NCBI GenBank assembly: GCA_046153985.1
Contig: JBJXFD010000508.1
Location: 1-21,312, forward strand
Reading direction: 5' to 3'
Source of the DNA: JABWAJ01 sp046153985
GTDB taxonomy: Bacteria > Bacteroidota > Bacteroidia > Chitinophagales > Saprospiraceae
Length of the DNA: 21,312 nucleotides
Part shown: positions 1-7,779 of the stretch, one piece after another
Position numbering within the stretch: the first letter of the stretch is position 1
Layout: every line of letters starts with the position of its first letter
Made by a program: the position numbers and the translations under genes
Notes under the pieces: generated by a model
What the model saw: only the letters and a program-made list of their open reading frames with translations
The model's database searches: none
Told to the model about the DNA's origin: nothing

Positions 1-148
1 TGTTCTTTTAACTTTTTTGTGGCATATCGCCGGATGGTCTCCTTCATGTGTTCAGGATAATTTTGAATACAGGTTCAATATTAAGCCTTTTTGGGTATAG
101 AGGGCAAGGTTTTTTAGACAAATCAACGAAAACACCCACCCAACGATG

Positions 149-183
149 TTGCTTTTCACAAACTTATTTTTCTGCTATCTTTG
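149..183 (+). promoter_or_regulatory. Candidate Bacteroidota-type promoter for the lipoprotein gene
   Basis: TATCTTTG at 176-183 matches the TAnnTTTG -7 box typical of Bacteroidota sigma factors. A TTG at 149-151 could serve as the -33 element, but the spacing of about 24 nt is longer than usual. The box lies 17 nt before the ATG at 201, which implies a leader of roughly 10 nt. This short distance supports 201 as the true start over upstream in-frame starts. Confidence 0.45.
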
Positions 184-200
184 TTGCAAAACTCATTCCA

Positions 201-668
201 ATGAAAGTCAAAATCCTTTTCTTGTTCCTGACTGGCGCCAGCTTCTTTTCCTGCAAAACAACGCCGACACCTTCTGATTCGGTGGACTATTTTGTGTTTG
301 GATCCGGTTACTGCCATTGTATCAACAATTGCGGTACGTTCTACAAGTACACCCCCACTGCTTTAGTGAAAGGCGAGGGCCAGACTTGTCAACGGACGGA
401 TTACACGTACGGTGGTGCAGCCCTCCCAGCAGCAGACCTTGCGGCGGCAGAAGCGCTGTTGAAAGCTTTACCTGATGAATTATATACGGCGGCGGATACC
501 ACTTTCGGCTGCCCGGATTGTGCCGATCAAGGGACCTTTCATATTGAAATCAAAAAAGGCGAAGTAGTCAAGGCCTGGAGATTGGACACCAACGAAGGCG
601 CGCTTCCTGCATTTCTGGCGCCTTTTCAGCAAAAGGTCAGAGCGACCCTCGAAGCGTTGAAAGAATAA
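201..668 (+). CDS. Small cysteine-rich lipoprotein of unknown function
   Basis: The product is 155 aa. It begins with a lipoprotein signal peptide: a basic MKVK start, a hydrophobic stretch, and a lipobox-like FFSC with Cys18, so it is probably lipid-anchored in the envelope. The mature part has a CHC plus C cluster near residues 37-44, and a CPDCADQG motif near residue 110. The motif pair gives it a recognisable family look, but I cannot name the family. In-frame reading continues upstream to 48, but that stretch looks non-coding and contains the promoter box, so I chose ATG 201. The gene ends inside the 3' end of waaA on the other strand (32 nt tail-to-tail overlap). The cysteines could bind metal or form disulfides; this is inference only. 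Confidence 0.75.
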   Translation: MKVKILFLFLTGASFFSCKTTPTPSDSVDYFVFGSGYCHCINNCGTFYKYTPTALVKGEGQTCQRTDYTYGGAALPAADLAAAEALLKALPDELYTAADTTFGCPDCADQGTFHIEIKKGEVVKAWRLDTNEGALPAFLAPFQQKVRATLEALKE

Positions 669-1899
669 ATTCCACAATCTGCCTGGTAGCTCCCTGATTG
701 TTCAGGAGGTAACTTTTCGCGGTTTCAGACGACTTTGTATAAAATTCGGGTGCTTGTAATTGGCGGAAAGCCACGACTAAAGCATCCTGGTTTTGTATAG
801 AAAAGCCACCTCCATTTTCAACCAAATACCTCGCTTCCTCAAACTTTTCGTACTTCGGACCAAAGATCACCGGCAATCCAAACGCAATGGGTTCCAGCGT
901 GTTGTGGATACCTGCGCCGAAACCGCCGCCGATATAAGCCACCGTGCCGTATTGGTACAGCGAAGACAGCATTCCCACATTGTCAATAATGAGGAAACGC
1001 GCCGTTGCTGCGTTTTCGGTGGTGGCCCGGGAATACGGAATGGCCGCTTCGCCCAACGTGCGCAAAACCGGCTGCACGTGCGCAGCATCGGCCTGGTGCG
1101 GCGCGATGACCGCTTTCCAGTCCGGAGGCAAATTTTCAAGTAAAAATGGGAGCAACAGGGCTTCGTCTTCTGGCCAGGTGCTGCCGGCGATCAGAAGTTT
1201 TGCTGATCCCCGGAAGGCTTCCACGATGGGGTATGCGGAGGCGCTTTCCGCCAATTGCATAACGCGATCCACACGCGTATCGCCGGCTACGGTGACCGCT
1301 TTCAAATCCAATTGGCGCAGCAAGGCCGCAGACGGTTCATTTTGGGTAAAAATATGGCTGAAAGCGCCGAGGGCTTTGCGGAACAGGCCGCCGTACCACT
1401 GAAAAAAGACCTGTTCTTTCCGAAACAGCGCCGAAATGAGCAGGGTTTGAACCTGCCTTTTTTGTAACGCCTGCAAGTGGTGGATCCAGAATTCGTATTT
1501 CACAAAAACAGCCAGATCGGGCTGCACCAAATCCAAAAAATGGGCAGCATTGCGCCGGGTATCGGTGGGCAGGTAGCCAATGAAATCGGTCTGCGGGTAG
1601 TTTTTGCGGATTTCATAACCCGACGGCGAAAAAAACGTCAGTACGATGCGCACCTCCGGGTTTTGGCGTTTCAGCGATTCGATCAGCGGGCGGCCTTGCT
1701 CAAACTCGCCAAGAGAAGCGCAATGAATCCAGACTGTAAACCGCCGTTCGCTCGTTTTCCACGCAGCGGTGGCTTCGTTCAGGCGCTCAAACAGGTTGCG
1801 CCTGCCGGCCACCCATTGCGCCGCTTTGGGTTGGAACCCGACTGCCATGCGAATGAGCGCGGTGTACAGAAATATGGCGACGTCGTAGAGTAAGATCAT
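637..1899 (-). CDS. waaA: 3-deoxy-D-manno-octulosonic acid (Kdo) transferase
   Basis: WaaA (KdtA, family GT30) transfers Kdo from CMP-Kdo to the lipid A precursor at the cytoplasmic face of the inner membrane, the first step of LPS core assembly. The 420-aa product has the usual length. An N-terminal hydrophobic anchor (residues 1-20) is followed by the GT30 N-domain motif WIHCASLGEFEQ, in which Glu65 sits at the place of the catalytic base. The C-terminal CMP-sugar domain has YIGGGFGAGIHNTLEP and GLPVIFGP. The start is ATG 1899: it overlaps the upstream TGA stop by one base (TGATG), which indicates translational coupling. A TTG one codon earlier is also possible. It lies downstream of a barrel-protein gene in the same operon. 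The 3' end overlaps the lipoprotein gene on the plus strand. Confidence 0.95.
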   Translation of the reverse strand: MILLYDVAIFLYTALIRMAVGFQPKAAQWVAGRRNLFERLNEATAAWKTSERRFTVWIHCASLGEFEQGRPLIESLKRQNPEVRIVLTFFSPSGYEIRKNYPQTDFIGYLPTDTRRNAAHFLDLVQPDLAVFVKYEFWIHHLQALQKRQVQTLLISALFRKEQVFFQWYGGLFRKALGAFSHIFTQNEPSAALLRQLDLKAVTVAGDTRVDRVMQLAESASAYPIVEAFRGSAKLLIAGSTWPEDEALLLPFLLENLPPDWKAVIAPHQADAAHVQPVLRTLGEAAIPYSRATTENAATARFLIIDNVGMLSSLYQYGTVAYIGGGFGAGIHNTLEPIAFGLPVIFGPKYEKFEEARYLVENGGGFSIQNQDALVVAFRQLQAPEFYTKSSETAKSYLLNNQGATRQIVEFILSTLRGSL

Positions 1900-2702
1900 C
1901 AATAATAATAAATCGAATCAGGATTAGAATTCAGGTAAAACGGCAACGTCCAGCCCACCCGGATGCCAAAAAGCAAATCGAGGCGTTTGGCGGTGTCGCT
2001 GCTCCGGGTATCAAAGTTGAAATCGCGGCGGCTTTGGGTGAAGCCCTGCGAACACTCAATCCCCGCAAAAAAATTAGCGCGCCGGTCAGCGCCCAGGTAT
2101 TGATACCCGATGAACTGCGTGAGCAAAAAACCATTAGTCAGCCGGTCGTACCCTTTTTTGTATTCATCCGACAATTGGGGCACGCTGCGCGAGGGGTCGT
2201 CCTGAATTCGGATGCTGTGCTGGATGAAGCCGCCGCCTATGGTTGCCCGAATGCCCGAACGTTTGTTGACTTCGGAAAGCGAAAAAAGCTTCCCAAAAAG
2301 CAGCGTGCTGTGAAATCCACGTTCCCTGAGCTGGATATCGGCGTAAGCGCGGTCGTTTCCAATGATGAACCCTTCGGGGGTGCGCAATCCGGCCAACACA
2401 TCCGTTTTGACCGTCGAGCCGAACAGGTAGCCGCCGTCCAATCCGAAAATCCAGTTGCCTTTGGCCGTCATCCATTCCAAGCCGCCGCCCACGTCATAAT
2501 TGTTTCCAAAGCGGTCTTTCAAGTCACCGCCCGGGGTTTGAAAGGCATACGAAATGTGCAGCAGCAGGGCTTTGTCGGTGTTGGCCGGCGCTTGAGAAGC
2601 CCTCGGCTTCGCTCGTTGGGATGGCATTTGTGCAAAGACTGGACCGGTCATCAGCAATGCCGGAAAAATGGCCACAAAAAAGTGTTTTACAATCGTTTTC
2701 AT
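1899..2702 (-). CDS. Outer-membrane beta-barrel-like protein, operon partner of waaA
   Basis: The 267-aa product has a Sec signal peptide (MKTIVKHFF, hydrophobic core, cleavage near VFA-QM at residue 25). The mature part is rich in alternating aromatic and polar segments with many Gly and Tyr, such as GNWIFGLDGGYLFG, FFAGIECSQGF and LLFGIRVGWTLPFYL. This fits an 8- to 12-stranded outer-membrane barrel of the porin-like type. I do not recognise a named family. The stop codon overlaps the waaA start, so the two proteins are probably made together. This suggests a role in LPS placement or outer-membrane maintenance, but that is inference from position. The gene is divergent from the UDP-glucuronate decarboxylase gene across a 236-nt spacer. 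Confidence 0.75.
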   Translation of the reverse strand: MKTIVKHFFVAIFPALLMTGPVFAQMPSQRAKPRASQAPANTDKALLLHISYAFQTPGGDLKDRFGNNYDVGGGLEWMTAKGNWIFGLDGGYLFGSTVKTDVLAGLRTPEGFIIGNDRAYADIQLRERGFHSTLLFGKLFSLSEVNKRSGIRATIGGGFIQHSIRIQDDPSRSVPQLSDEYKKGYDRLTNGFLLTQFIGYQYLGADRRANFFAGIECSQGFTQSRRDFNFDTRSSDTAKRLDLLFGIRVGWTLPFYLNSNPDSIYYY

Positions 2703-2803
2703 GCTTTATCATTTATCATAAGTATACTTCACGCTGCTTAGTTTTGTACATTGTATTGAGTTTAAATACATGATTCGCAGCGTTCAGTATGACAAAAAAG
2801 GAT

Positions 2804-2821
2804 TCGCACCCAACGGTGCGA
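2804..2821. promoter_or_regulatory. Perfect 7-bp hairpin or inverted repeat between divergent genes
   Basis: TCGCACC (2804-2810) and GGTGCGA (2815-2821) are perfect complements around a 4-nt loop. It lies between two divergent genes, where no terminator is needed, although GATTTT follows. It may be an operator or a member of a dispersed hairpin family; no function can be assigned. Confidence 0.35.
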
Positions 2822-2867
2822 GATTTTAGTTCAGGGGCGCAAGATCGGCATATTTTCAATTTCCGAT

Positions 2868-2875
2868 TATCTTTG
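2868..2875 (+). promoter_or_regulatory. Candidate -7 box for the UDP-glucuronate decarboxylase gene
   Basis: TATCTTTG is an exact TAnnTTTG match. It sits 64 nt before the GTG start at 2939, leaving a leader of about 55-60 nt that contains the 2902-2923 palindrome. I see no convincing TTG -33 element. Confidence 0.4.
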
Positions 2876-2901
2876 TCCCACTGCATTTTTTTTGTCATCA
2901 A

Positions 2902-2923
2902 ACCTGCCTGCCGTCAGACAGGT
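2902..2923. repeat. Dispersed imperfect palindrome, TGCCGkCAGACA family
   Basis: The arms ACCTG and CAGGT bound a 22-bp sequence in which 18 of 22 positions are palindromic. Its core TGCCGTCAGACA recurs with one change (TGCCGGCAGACA) at 13156-13167. It lies in the probable mRNA leader of the next gene. Palindromes of this type are, from general experience, frequent in Bacteroidota intergenic DNA. Confidence 0.5.
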
Positions 2924-2938
2924 CAGAATCAAGCTTTT

Positions 2939-3880
2939 GTGAGCAAAATTCTCATTACCGGCGCTGCGGGTTTTCTGGGATCACACCTTTGCGACCGGTT
3001 TATCCGGGAAGGGTTCCACGTCGTTGGTATGGACAACTTGCTCACCGGGAATATTGCCAACATCGAGCATCTTTTTCCGCTCAAAGAATTCGAATACTAC
3101 CACCACGACGTCACGAAATTCATCCATGTGCCCGGCGAATTCGACTACATCCTGCATTTTGCTTCGCCGGCCAGCCCCATTGATTACCTGCAAATGCCCA
3201 TCCAAACCCTGAAAGTAGGCGCTTTGGGAACGCACAACCTGCTGGGATTGGCCTTGGCGAAAAAATCACGCATCCTCGTGGCTTCCACGTCGGAAGTGTA
3301 CGGCGATCCTTTGATCCACCCGCAACCGGAATCGTACTGGGGCAATGTAAACCCGGTTGGCCCGCGCGGCGTTTACGATGAAGCCAAGCGGTTTATGGAA
3401 GCCATCACCATGGCGTACCACAATTTTCACAAACTCGACACGTGCATCGTCCGCATTTTTAATACCTATGGCCCGCGCATGAGGATGAACGACGGTCGCG
3501 CCCTGCCGGCTTTTTTTTCACAGGCCATGCGGGGCGAAGGGTTAACCATCTTTGGCGATGGCTCGCAAACGCGCTCTTTTTGCTATGTAGACGACCTTGT
3601 GGAAGGCATCTACCGACTGCTGATGAGCGATTACCACCTACCGGTGAACATTGGCAATCCGGACGAAATCACGATCAAAGGAGTCGCGGAGGAAGTGGTG
3701 CGGTTGGTTGGCAATCCGAATGCCTGGATAGATTACCGGACATTGCCCCAGGAAGACCCGAAAATCCGGCAACCGGACATTACCAAAGCCAAAAAATTAC
3801 TGGGTTGGGAACCCAAAATCTCCCGAGATGAAGGTTTGCGCATGACTTACGAATATTTTCAAAAAGTTATCGTTGTTTAA
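2939..3880 (+). CDS. UDP-glucuronic acid decarboxylase (UDP-xylose synthase)
   Basis: This extended short-chain dehydrogenase/reductase converts UDP-glucuronate to UDP-xylose with NAD+ as a tightly held cofactor, in the cytoplasm, feeding polysaccharide or LPS synthesis. From the GTG at 2939 the product is 313 aa, normal for bacterial UXS. The Rossmann motif GAAGFLG is at residues 8-14, STSE with the catalytic Thr at 116-119, and YDEAK (Tyr146, Lys150) forms the catalytic pair. The stretch GPRMRMNDGR is the UXS signature that separates it from UDP-glucose epimerases. An in-frame ATG at 2789 would add 50 residues unlike any UXS N-terminus and running through a promoter box and a palindrome, so I rejected it. 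The start lacks a Shine-Dalgarno sequence. rfbB follows after 121 nt. Confidence 0.9.
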   Translation: MSKILITGAAGFLGSHLCDRFIREGFHVVGMDNLLTGNIANIEHLFPLKEFEYYHHDVTKFIHVPGEFDYILHFASPASPIDYLQMPIQTLKVGALGTHNLLGLALAKKSRILVASTSEVYGDPLIHPQPESYWGNVNPVGPRGVYDEAKRFMEAITMAYHNFHKLDTCIVRIFNTYGPRMRMNDGRALPAFFSQAMRGEGLTIFGDGSQTRSFCYVDDLVEGIYRLLMSDYHLPVNIGNPDEITIKGVAEEVVRLVGNPNAWIDYRTLPQEDPKIRQPDITKAKKLLGWEPKISRDEGLRMTYEYFQKVIVV

Positions 3881-3882
3881 GG

Positions 3883-3967
3883 GGTGTCTGTCTTTATAGT
3901 CCGATAGCTGCGTTCATTTCGACTTCGCTCAATGACCGGAGCGCTCGAACTCTAAAGAACAGACACC
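3883..3967. repeat. 85-bp inverted-repeat element between two sugar-nucleotide genes
   Basis: GGTGTCTGT (3883-3891) and ACAGACACC (3959-3967) are perfect 9-bp inverted ends. The match continues inward imperfectly (CTTTATAGT against ACTCTAAAG), so each arm is about 18 bp. The interior carries a 22-bp sequence (3916-3937) that recurs at 17294-17315. The element begins 2 nt after the decarboxylase stop codon. It could be a non-autonomous mobile element, or an RNA hairpin that ends or moderates transcription into rfbB. A further ACAGACA occurs just downstream near 3979. Confidence 0.55.
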
Positions 3968-4001
3968 AACTAAATGGACAGACATTGACTAAATACTAAA
4001 C

Positions 4002-5057
4002 ATGAGCTACAAAAACATCCTGATTACCGGAGGCGCCGGGTTCATCGGCTCGCATCTGGTGCAACTTATGGTTGCGCGTTACCCGGAATCGCGCATTGTC
4101 AACTTAGATAAGCTGACCTACGCCGGCAACCTCGAAAACCTTCGGGAAGTAGAGTCGGCGCCCAATTACACGTTTGTAAAAGGCGACATCAACGACCCGG
4201 ATACGCTGGATCAACTCTTCGAAGCTTACCGGTTTGACGGCGTCATCCACTTAGCCGCCGAGTCGCATGTGGATCGCTCAATTGAGAATCCGATGAGTTT
4301 TATTGAAACAAATATCGTCGGCACGGTTCAGTTGCTCAACGCAGCGCGGCGCCATTGGAAAGATTTTACGGGTAAGCGTTTTTACCAGATTTCTACCGAC
4401 GAGGTTTATGGATCGCTCGGAGACACCGGTTACTTCACAGAAAAAACCGCCTACGATCCCCGATCACCCTATTCTGCCTCCAAGGCTGCGTCCGATCATT
4501 TGGTGCGCGCCTATTTCCACACCTATGGCCTGCCTGTGGTGCTGTCGAATTGTTCCAACAACTATGGGCCTTTTCAATTTCCGGAAAAACTCATTCCGTT
4601 GATGATCAACAACATTCGCATCGAAAAACCGCTGCCGGTGTATGGCGACGGACTTTACACCCGCGACTGGCTTTGGGTGGGGGATCATGCGGGCGCCATT
4701 GATACCATTTTCCACAAAGGAAAAATCGGAGAAACCTACAATATCGGCGGCAACAACGAGTGGAAAAACATTGACCTCGTACACGCGCTTTGCGATATTA
4801 TGGATGAGTTGATGGACCGGAAACCCGGCACTTCCCGCGGGTTGATCACGTTTGTGAAAGACCGCCCCGGGCACGACCGCCGCTACGCCATTGACGCCTC
4901 CAAAATAAAAGACGAACTGGGCTGGACGCCTTCTATGGATGCGCTCCAGGGCTTGCGCGCAACGGCTGCCTGGTATTTAGACAATGACGCGTGGTTAGAA
5001 AGCGTTACCAGTGGTGCGTACCGACATTATTATGAACAACAATATGCTAACCTGTAA
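4002..5057 (+). CDS. rfbB: dTDP-glucose 4,6-dehydratase
   Basis: RfbB (RmlB) converts dTDP-glucose to dTDP-4-keto-6-deoxyglucose, the committed step to dTDP-rhamnose and other deoxy sugars of O-antigen and exopolysaccharide. The 351-aa length is typical. The NAD-binding GGAGFIG lies at residues 10-16. STDEVYG at 131-137 holds the Thr-Asp-Glu catalytic set, and Tyr157/Lys161 (YSASK) form the SDR pair. LAAESHVDRSI and NNYGPFQFPEKLIPL are family signatures. No Shine-Dalgarno sequence precedes ATG 4002. The other rml genes are not in the window, so they must lie elsewhere or the product feeds a different deoxy sugar. The stop codon is 6 nt before the plug-protein gene. Confidence 0.95.
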   Translation: MSYKNILITGGAGFIGSHLVQLMVARYPESRIVNLDKLTYAGNLENLREVESAPNYTFVKGDINDPDTLDQLFEAYRFDGVIHLAAESHVDRSIENPMSFIETNIVGTVQLLNAARRHWKDFTGKRFYQISTDEVYGSLGDTGYFTEKTAYDPRSPYSASKAASDHLVRAYFHTYGLPVVLSNCSNNYGPFQFPEKLIPLMINNIRIEKPLPVYGDGLYTRDWLWVGDHAGAIDTIFHKGKIGETYNIGGNNEWKNIDLVHALCDIMDELMDRKPGTSRGLITFVKDRPGHDRRYAIDASKIKDELGWTPSMDALQGLRATAAWYLDNDAWLESVTSGAYRHYYEQQYANL

Positions 5058-5063
5058 GCAAAC

Positions 5064-6371
5064 ATGCTAAACGCTTTTCAAAACAAACTTCAGTTCTTTC
5101 GTTTTTTGGCAATGCTGATCGTGGGCCTTCCGGTTTTGGCCGGAGCGCAGGACGAAGGGCTCCGCTATGAGAACTATGTGTATAAACCCAATATCCGGAC
5201 GGTGCGCTTTCATGCACCGGAACTCTTTCTGACCCAGCCCATTGTGGAGCTTGGCCGCGCTTCCCAGTTGGTGCTGTCTTTCGACGACTTAGACGCGGAC
5301 GTGAAAGATTATACGTACAGCATCGTCCATTGCGACATGAACTGGCGCCCCTCCGACCTTTCGGAAATGGAGTACAATGATGGGTATTCCGAAGACCGCA
5401 TTGACCGCTTCAGCTTTTCTTTTAAAACCCTTCAGACTTATACACACTACGAGCTTTTTCTGCCCCATGAAAACATGAACTGGACCAAATCGGGCAACTA
5501 CCTGCTCAAAGTGTACGAAGATGAGGACGAAAAAACGCTGGTCATCACCCGCCGCCTCATGGTGGTAGATCCGAAAGTCAGGATCACCGCGCAGGTGTCC
5601 CGGCCAGCCATGGTCAGTAAAATGGATACGCATCAGGAGATTGATTTTTCTGGCGATTTCGAACGCTTTCCCATCAAGAGCCCCCAACAGGAAGTGCGGG
5701 CCGTGGTGCTGCAAAATGGCAGATGGGACAATGCGGTCAGCGGGGTGGCGCCACTTTTTGTACGCGCAAACAATATGATCTTTGACTACCAGGATAAGGT
5801 GGTTTTTCCTGCCGGGAAAGAATTCCGGTTCTTCGACTTCCGGAGTTTGCGGTACCGGAATGACCAAATCATATCCATTGACCAATTCCCGGATCGGTAT
5901 GAAGTTATTTTGGGCAAAGAGGTCAAGCTTTCCGGCAAAGTCTACCTCAACAGTCGCGACATCAATGGCAATTATGTGGTTGAAACCGTTGATCAGGACA
6001 ATTCAAATTTAGCCAGCGAATATGGCCAGGTGCTGTTCAGCCTTTACAGCCCGGAGCCCTATTACGAAGAAGATGTGTACTTAGTTGGGGCGTTCAACGA
6101 CTGGCAACTGATGCCGGAATACAAGATGGTTTACAACCCGGCCATCAATGGTTATGTGGTGAAAACGCCGCTTAAACAGGGGTATTACAACTACGCATAT
6201 GCGGTTGCGCCACGAAAATTACCGGCGGTTACGGCGCCGTTGAATTTGAGTGAGATTGAAGGCGATTGGTACGAAGCGGAAAATGAATACACCATTTTGC
6301 TCTATTACCGGCCTTTTGGGGGAAGGTATGATGAGCTGGTTGGGTCGTTGACGTTTAGTTCGACACGGTAA
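5064..6371 (+). CDS. Type IX secretion system plug protein (DUF5103 family)
   Basis: The 435-aa product has a signal peptide (residues 1-29, cleavage near LAGA-QD). The mature sequence matches the Bacteroidota DUF5103 / T9SS plug family as I know it. The N-terminal domain has YKPNIRTVRFH, LVLSFDDLD and YSIVHCDMNWRPSDL; a middle part has FSGDFERFPIKSPQQEV and FRFFDFRSLRYRND; the C-terminal part has YLVGAFNDWQL and ends in YYRPFGGRYDELVG. In the F. johnsoniae translocon this protein plugs the periplasmic side of the SprA pore. The 6-nt gap after rfbB suggests co-transcription with sugar-nucleotide genes. It meets purB tail-to-tail with a single base between stop codons and no visible terminator. 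Confidence 0.88.
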   Translation: MLNAFQNKLQFFRFLAMLIVGLPVLAGAQDEGLRYENYVYKPNIRTVRFHAPELFLTQPIVELGRASQLVLSFDDLDADVKDYTYSIVHCDMNWRPSDLSEMEYNDGYSEDRIDRFSFSFKTLQTYTHYELFLPHENMNWTKSGNYLLKVYEDEDEKTLVITRRLMVVDPKVRITAQVSRPAMVSKMDTHQEIDFSGDFERFPIKSPQQEVRAVVLQNGRWDNAVSGVAPLFVRANNMIFDYQDKVVFPAGKEFRFFDFRSLRYRNDQIISIDQFPDRYEVILGKEVKLSGKVYLNSRDINGNYVVETVDQDNSNLASEYGQVLFSLYSPEPYYEEDVYLVGAFNDWQLMPEYKMVYNPAINGYVVKTPLKQGYYNYAYAVAPRKLPAVTAPLNLSEIEGDWYEAENEYTILLYYRPFGGRYDELVGSLTFSSTR

Positions 6372-6372
6372 T

Positions 6373-7710
6373 TCAATCTACGATTCCTACAAAATTATGC
6401 GGCGTAATCTTCCTTAACTCCTCCCGCACCTCAGCACTCACCTTCAAATGCCCAATAAACCCCTCAATATCCCCTTTTGTAATCGCCGTCTTCCCCCGCG
6501 TCAATTCCTTCAGCGCTTCATAAGGCTGCGGATAGCCTTCCCGGCGAAGAATGGTTTGGATGGCTTCGGCTACAACGGCCCAGTTGGCGTCGAGGTCGGC
6601 GTGCAGGCGCGGTTCATTCAAAATCAATTTTCCCAATCCTTTCGCGATGGCCTGAAAAGCAATCATCGTGTGCGCAAATGGCACGCCGATGTTGCGCAGT
6701 ACCGTGCTGTCGGTGAGGTCACGTTGCAGGCGGGAAACGGGGAGTTTATCGGCTAAGTGTCCAAAAATGGCATTAGCTAAGCCGAGGTTTCCTTCTGCAT
6801 TTTCAAAATCAATCGGATTCACTTTGTGCGGCATGGCCGAAGAGCCTATTTCGCCCGCCACAGTTTTTTGCTTGAAATATTCCATCGAAATATACGTCCA
6901 CACATCCCGGCAAAGGTCAATGAGGATGGTGTTGATGCGCATCATGCCGTGGAACAACGCGGCCAGGTGGTCGTAATGTTCGATTTGCGTGGTTGGGTGG
7001 GAACGGGTGAGTCCCAGGTCTTTTTCCACAAAATGATCGGCAAACGCCCGCCAGTCTACATTTGGATACGCGACGAAATGCGCGTTAAAATTGCCGGTAG
7101 CGCCCCCGAATTTGGCTTTGTAGGCTACGCCATGCAGCAGGGCCGTTTGGGCATGCAGCCGTTCGGTGAACACCCGGAACTCCTTGCCCACCGTGGTCGG
7201 AGAGGCCGGTTGGCCGTGGGTATGCGCCAGCATCGGAATGCCGCGCCAGGATTCAGCGAGCGCTTCCAAACTATGCGACAACTGCGTTAGCGCGGGGTAA
7301 TAAACCTGTTCCATGGCGTGTTTCAGCAGCAGCGGGGTGGCGGTGTTGTTGATGTCCTGCGAGGTCAGTCCGAAATGCACAAATTCTTTGTAGCGCTCCA
7401 GCCCAAGTCCGTCCATTTTCGATTTCAGGTAGTATTCCACCGCTTTCACATCGTGGTTGGTTTCTCGTTCGATGTGTTTCACCGATTCCGCTTCTGTTAC
7501 GTCGAACCCTTCGGCTAAGCGCAGCAGGGCGTTGAGTTTTTCGGCTGGAACCTCCTGCAATTGCGGCAAAGGCAGGCGGCACAGGGCATTAAAATAGCGC
7601 ACTTCAACTAAGATGCGGTAGCGGATGAGGGCAAATTCCGAAAAATAGGCAGATAACGGGGCTGTTTGGCGGCTGTAGCGACCATCAACCGGTGAAATTG
7701 CTGTGAGCAT
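6373..7710 (-). CDS. purB: Adenylosuccinate lyase
   Basis: PurB acts twice in purine synthesis: it releases fumarate from SAICAR to give AICAR, and from adenylosuccinate to give AMP. From ATG 7710 the product is 445 aa and starts MLTAISPVDGRYS, the usual N-terminus of the E. coli-like PurB branch. The fumarase/aspartase superfamily signature GSSAMPHKVNP is at residues 289-299. HTHGQPASPTT near 163-173 carries the catalytic His region, and TSQD is near 116. An upstream in-frame start at 7767 would add 19 residues reading through the promoter and operator, so I rejected it. It is divergent from guaB, the other enzyme acting at IMP, with shared regulatory DNA between them. Confidence 0.95.
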   Translation of the reverse strand: MLTAISPVDGRYSRQTAPLSAYFSEFALIRYRILVEVRYFNALCRLPLPQLQEVPAEKLNALLRLAEGFDVTEAESVKHIERETNHDVKAVEYYLKSKMDGLGLERYKEFVHFGLTSQDINNTATPLLLKHAMEQVYYPALTQLSHSLEALAESWRGIPMLAHTHGQPASPTTVGKEFRVFTERLHAQTALLHGVAYKAKFGGATGNFNAHFVAYPNVDWRAFADHFVEKDLGLTRSHPTTQIEHYDHLAALFHGMMRINTILIDLCRDVWTYISMEYFKQKTVAGEIGSSAMPHKVNPIDFENAEGNLGLANAIFGHLADKLPVSRLQRDLTDSTVLRNIGVPFAHTMIAFQAIAKGLGKLILNEPRLHADLDANWAVVAEAIQTILRREGYPQPYEALKELTRGKTAITKGDIEGFIGHLKVSAEVREELRKITPHNFVGIVD

Positions 7711-7735
7711 GTGGGCTGGTATTAGTTTTGGTGCG

Positions 7736-7743
7736 TAAAGATA
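7736..7743 (-). promoter_or_regulatory. Candidate -7 box for purB
   Basis: On the minus strand the sequence reads TATCTTTA, one base from TAnnTTTG. It lies 25 nt upstream of the purB ATG. The -33 position would fall at about 7763-7767, inside the perfect palindrome at 7760-7777, so a protein bound there would be expected to block this promoter. Confidence 0.4.
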
Positions 7744-7759
7744 AGCGGTTGCATAACTC

Positions 7760-7777
7760 TTTACCACATGTGGTAAA
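7760..7777. promoter_or_regulatory. Perfect 18-bp palindrome: putative purine operator, site 1
   Basis: TTTACCACA followed directly by its exact reverse complement TGTGGTAAA. It lies in the 134-nt spacer between divergent purB and guaB and covers the expected -33 region of purB. The perfect symmetry suggests a homodimeric repressor site. I cannot identify the regulator; none is encoded in the window. Confidence 0.6.
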
Positions 7778-7779
7778 AA

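Noticed and set aside
48..200. 51-residue upstream extension of the lipoprotein gene
   Set aside because: It would hide the signal peptide and contains the promoter box; ATG 201 gives a proper lipoprotein signal.
2789..2938. 50-residue N-terminal extension of the UDP-glucuronate decarboxylase
   Set aside because: It passes through a hairpin, a promoter box and a dispersed palindrome and has no counterpart in the enzyme family.
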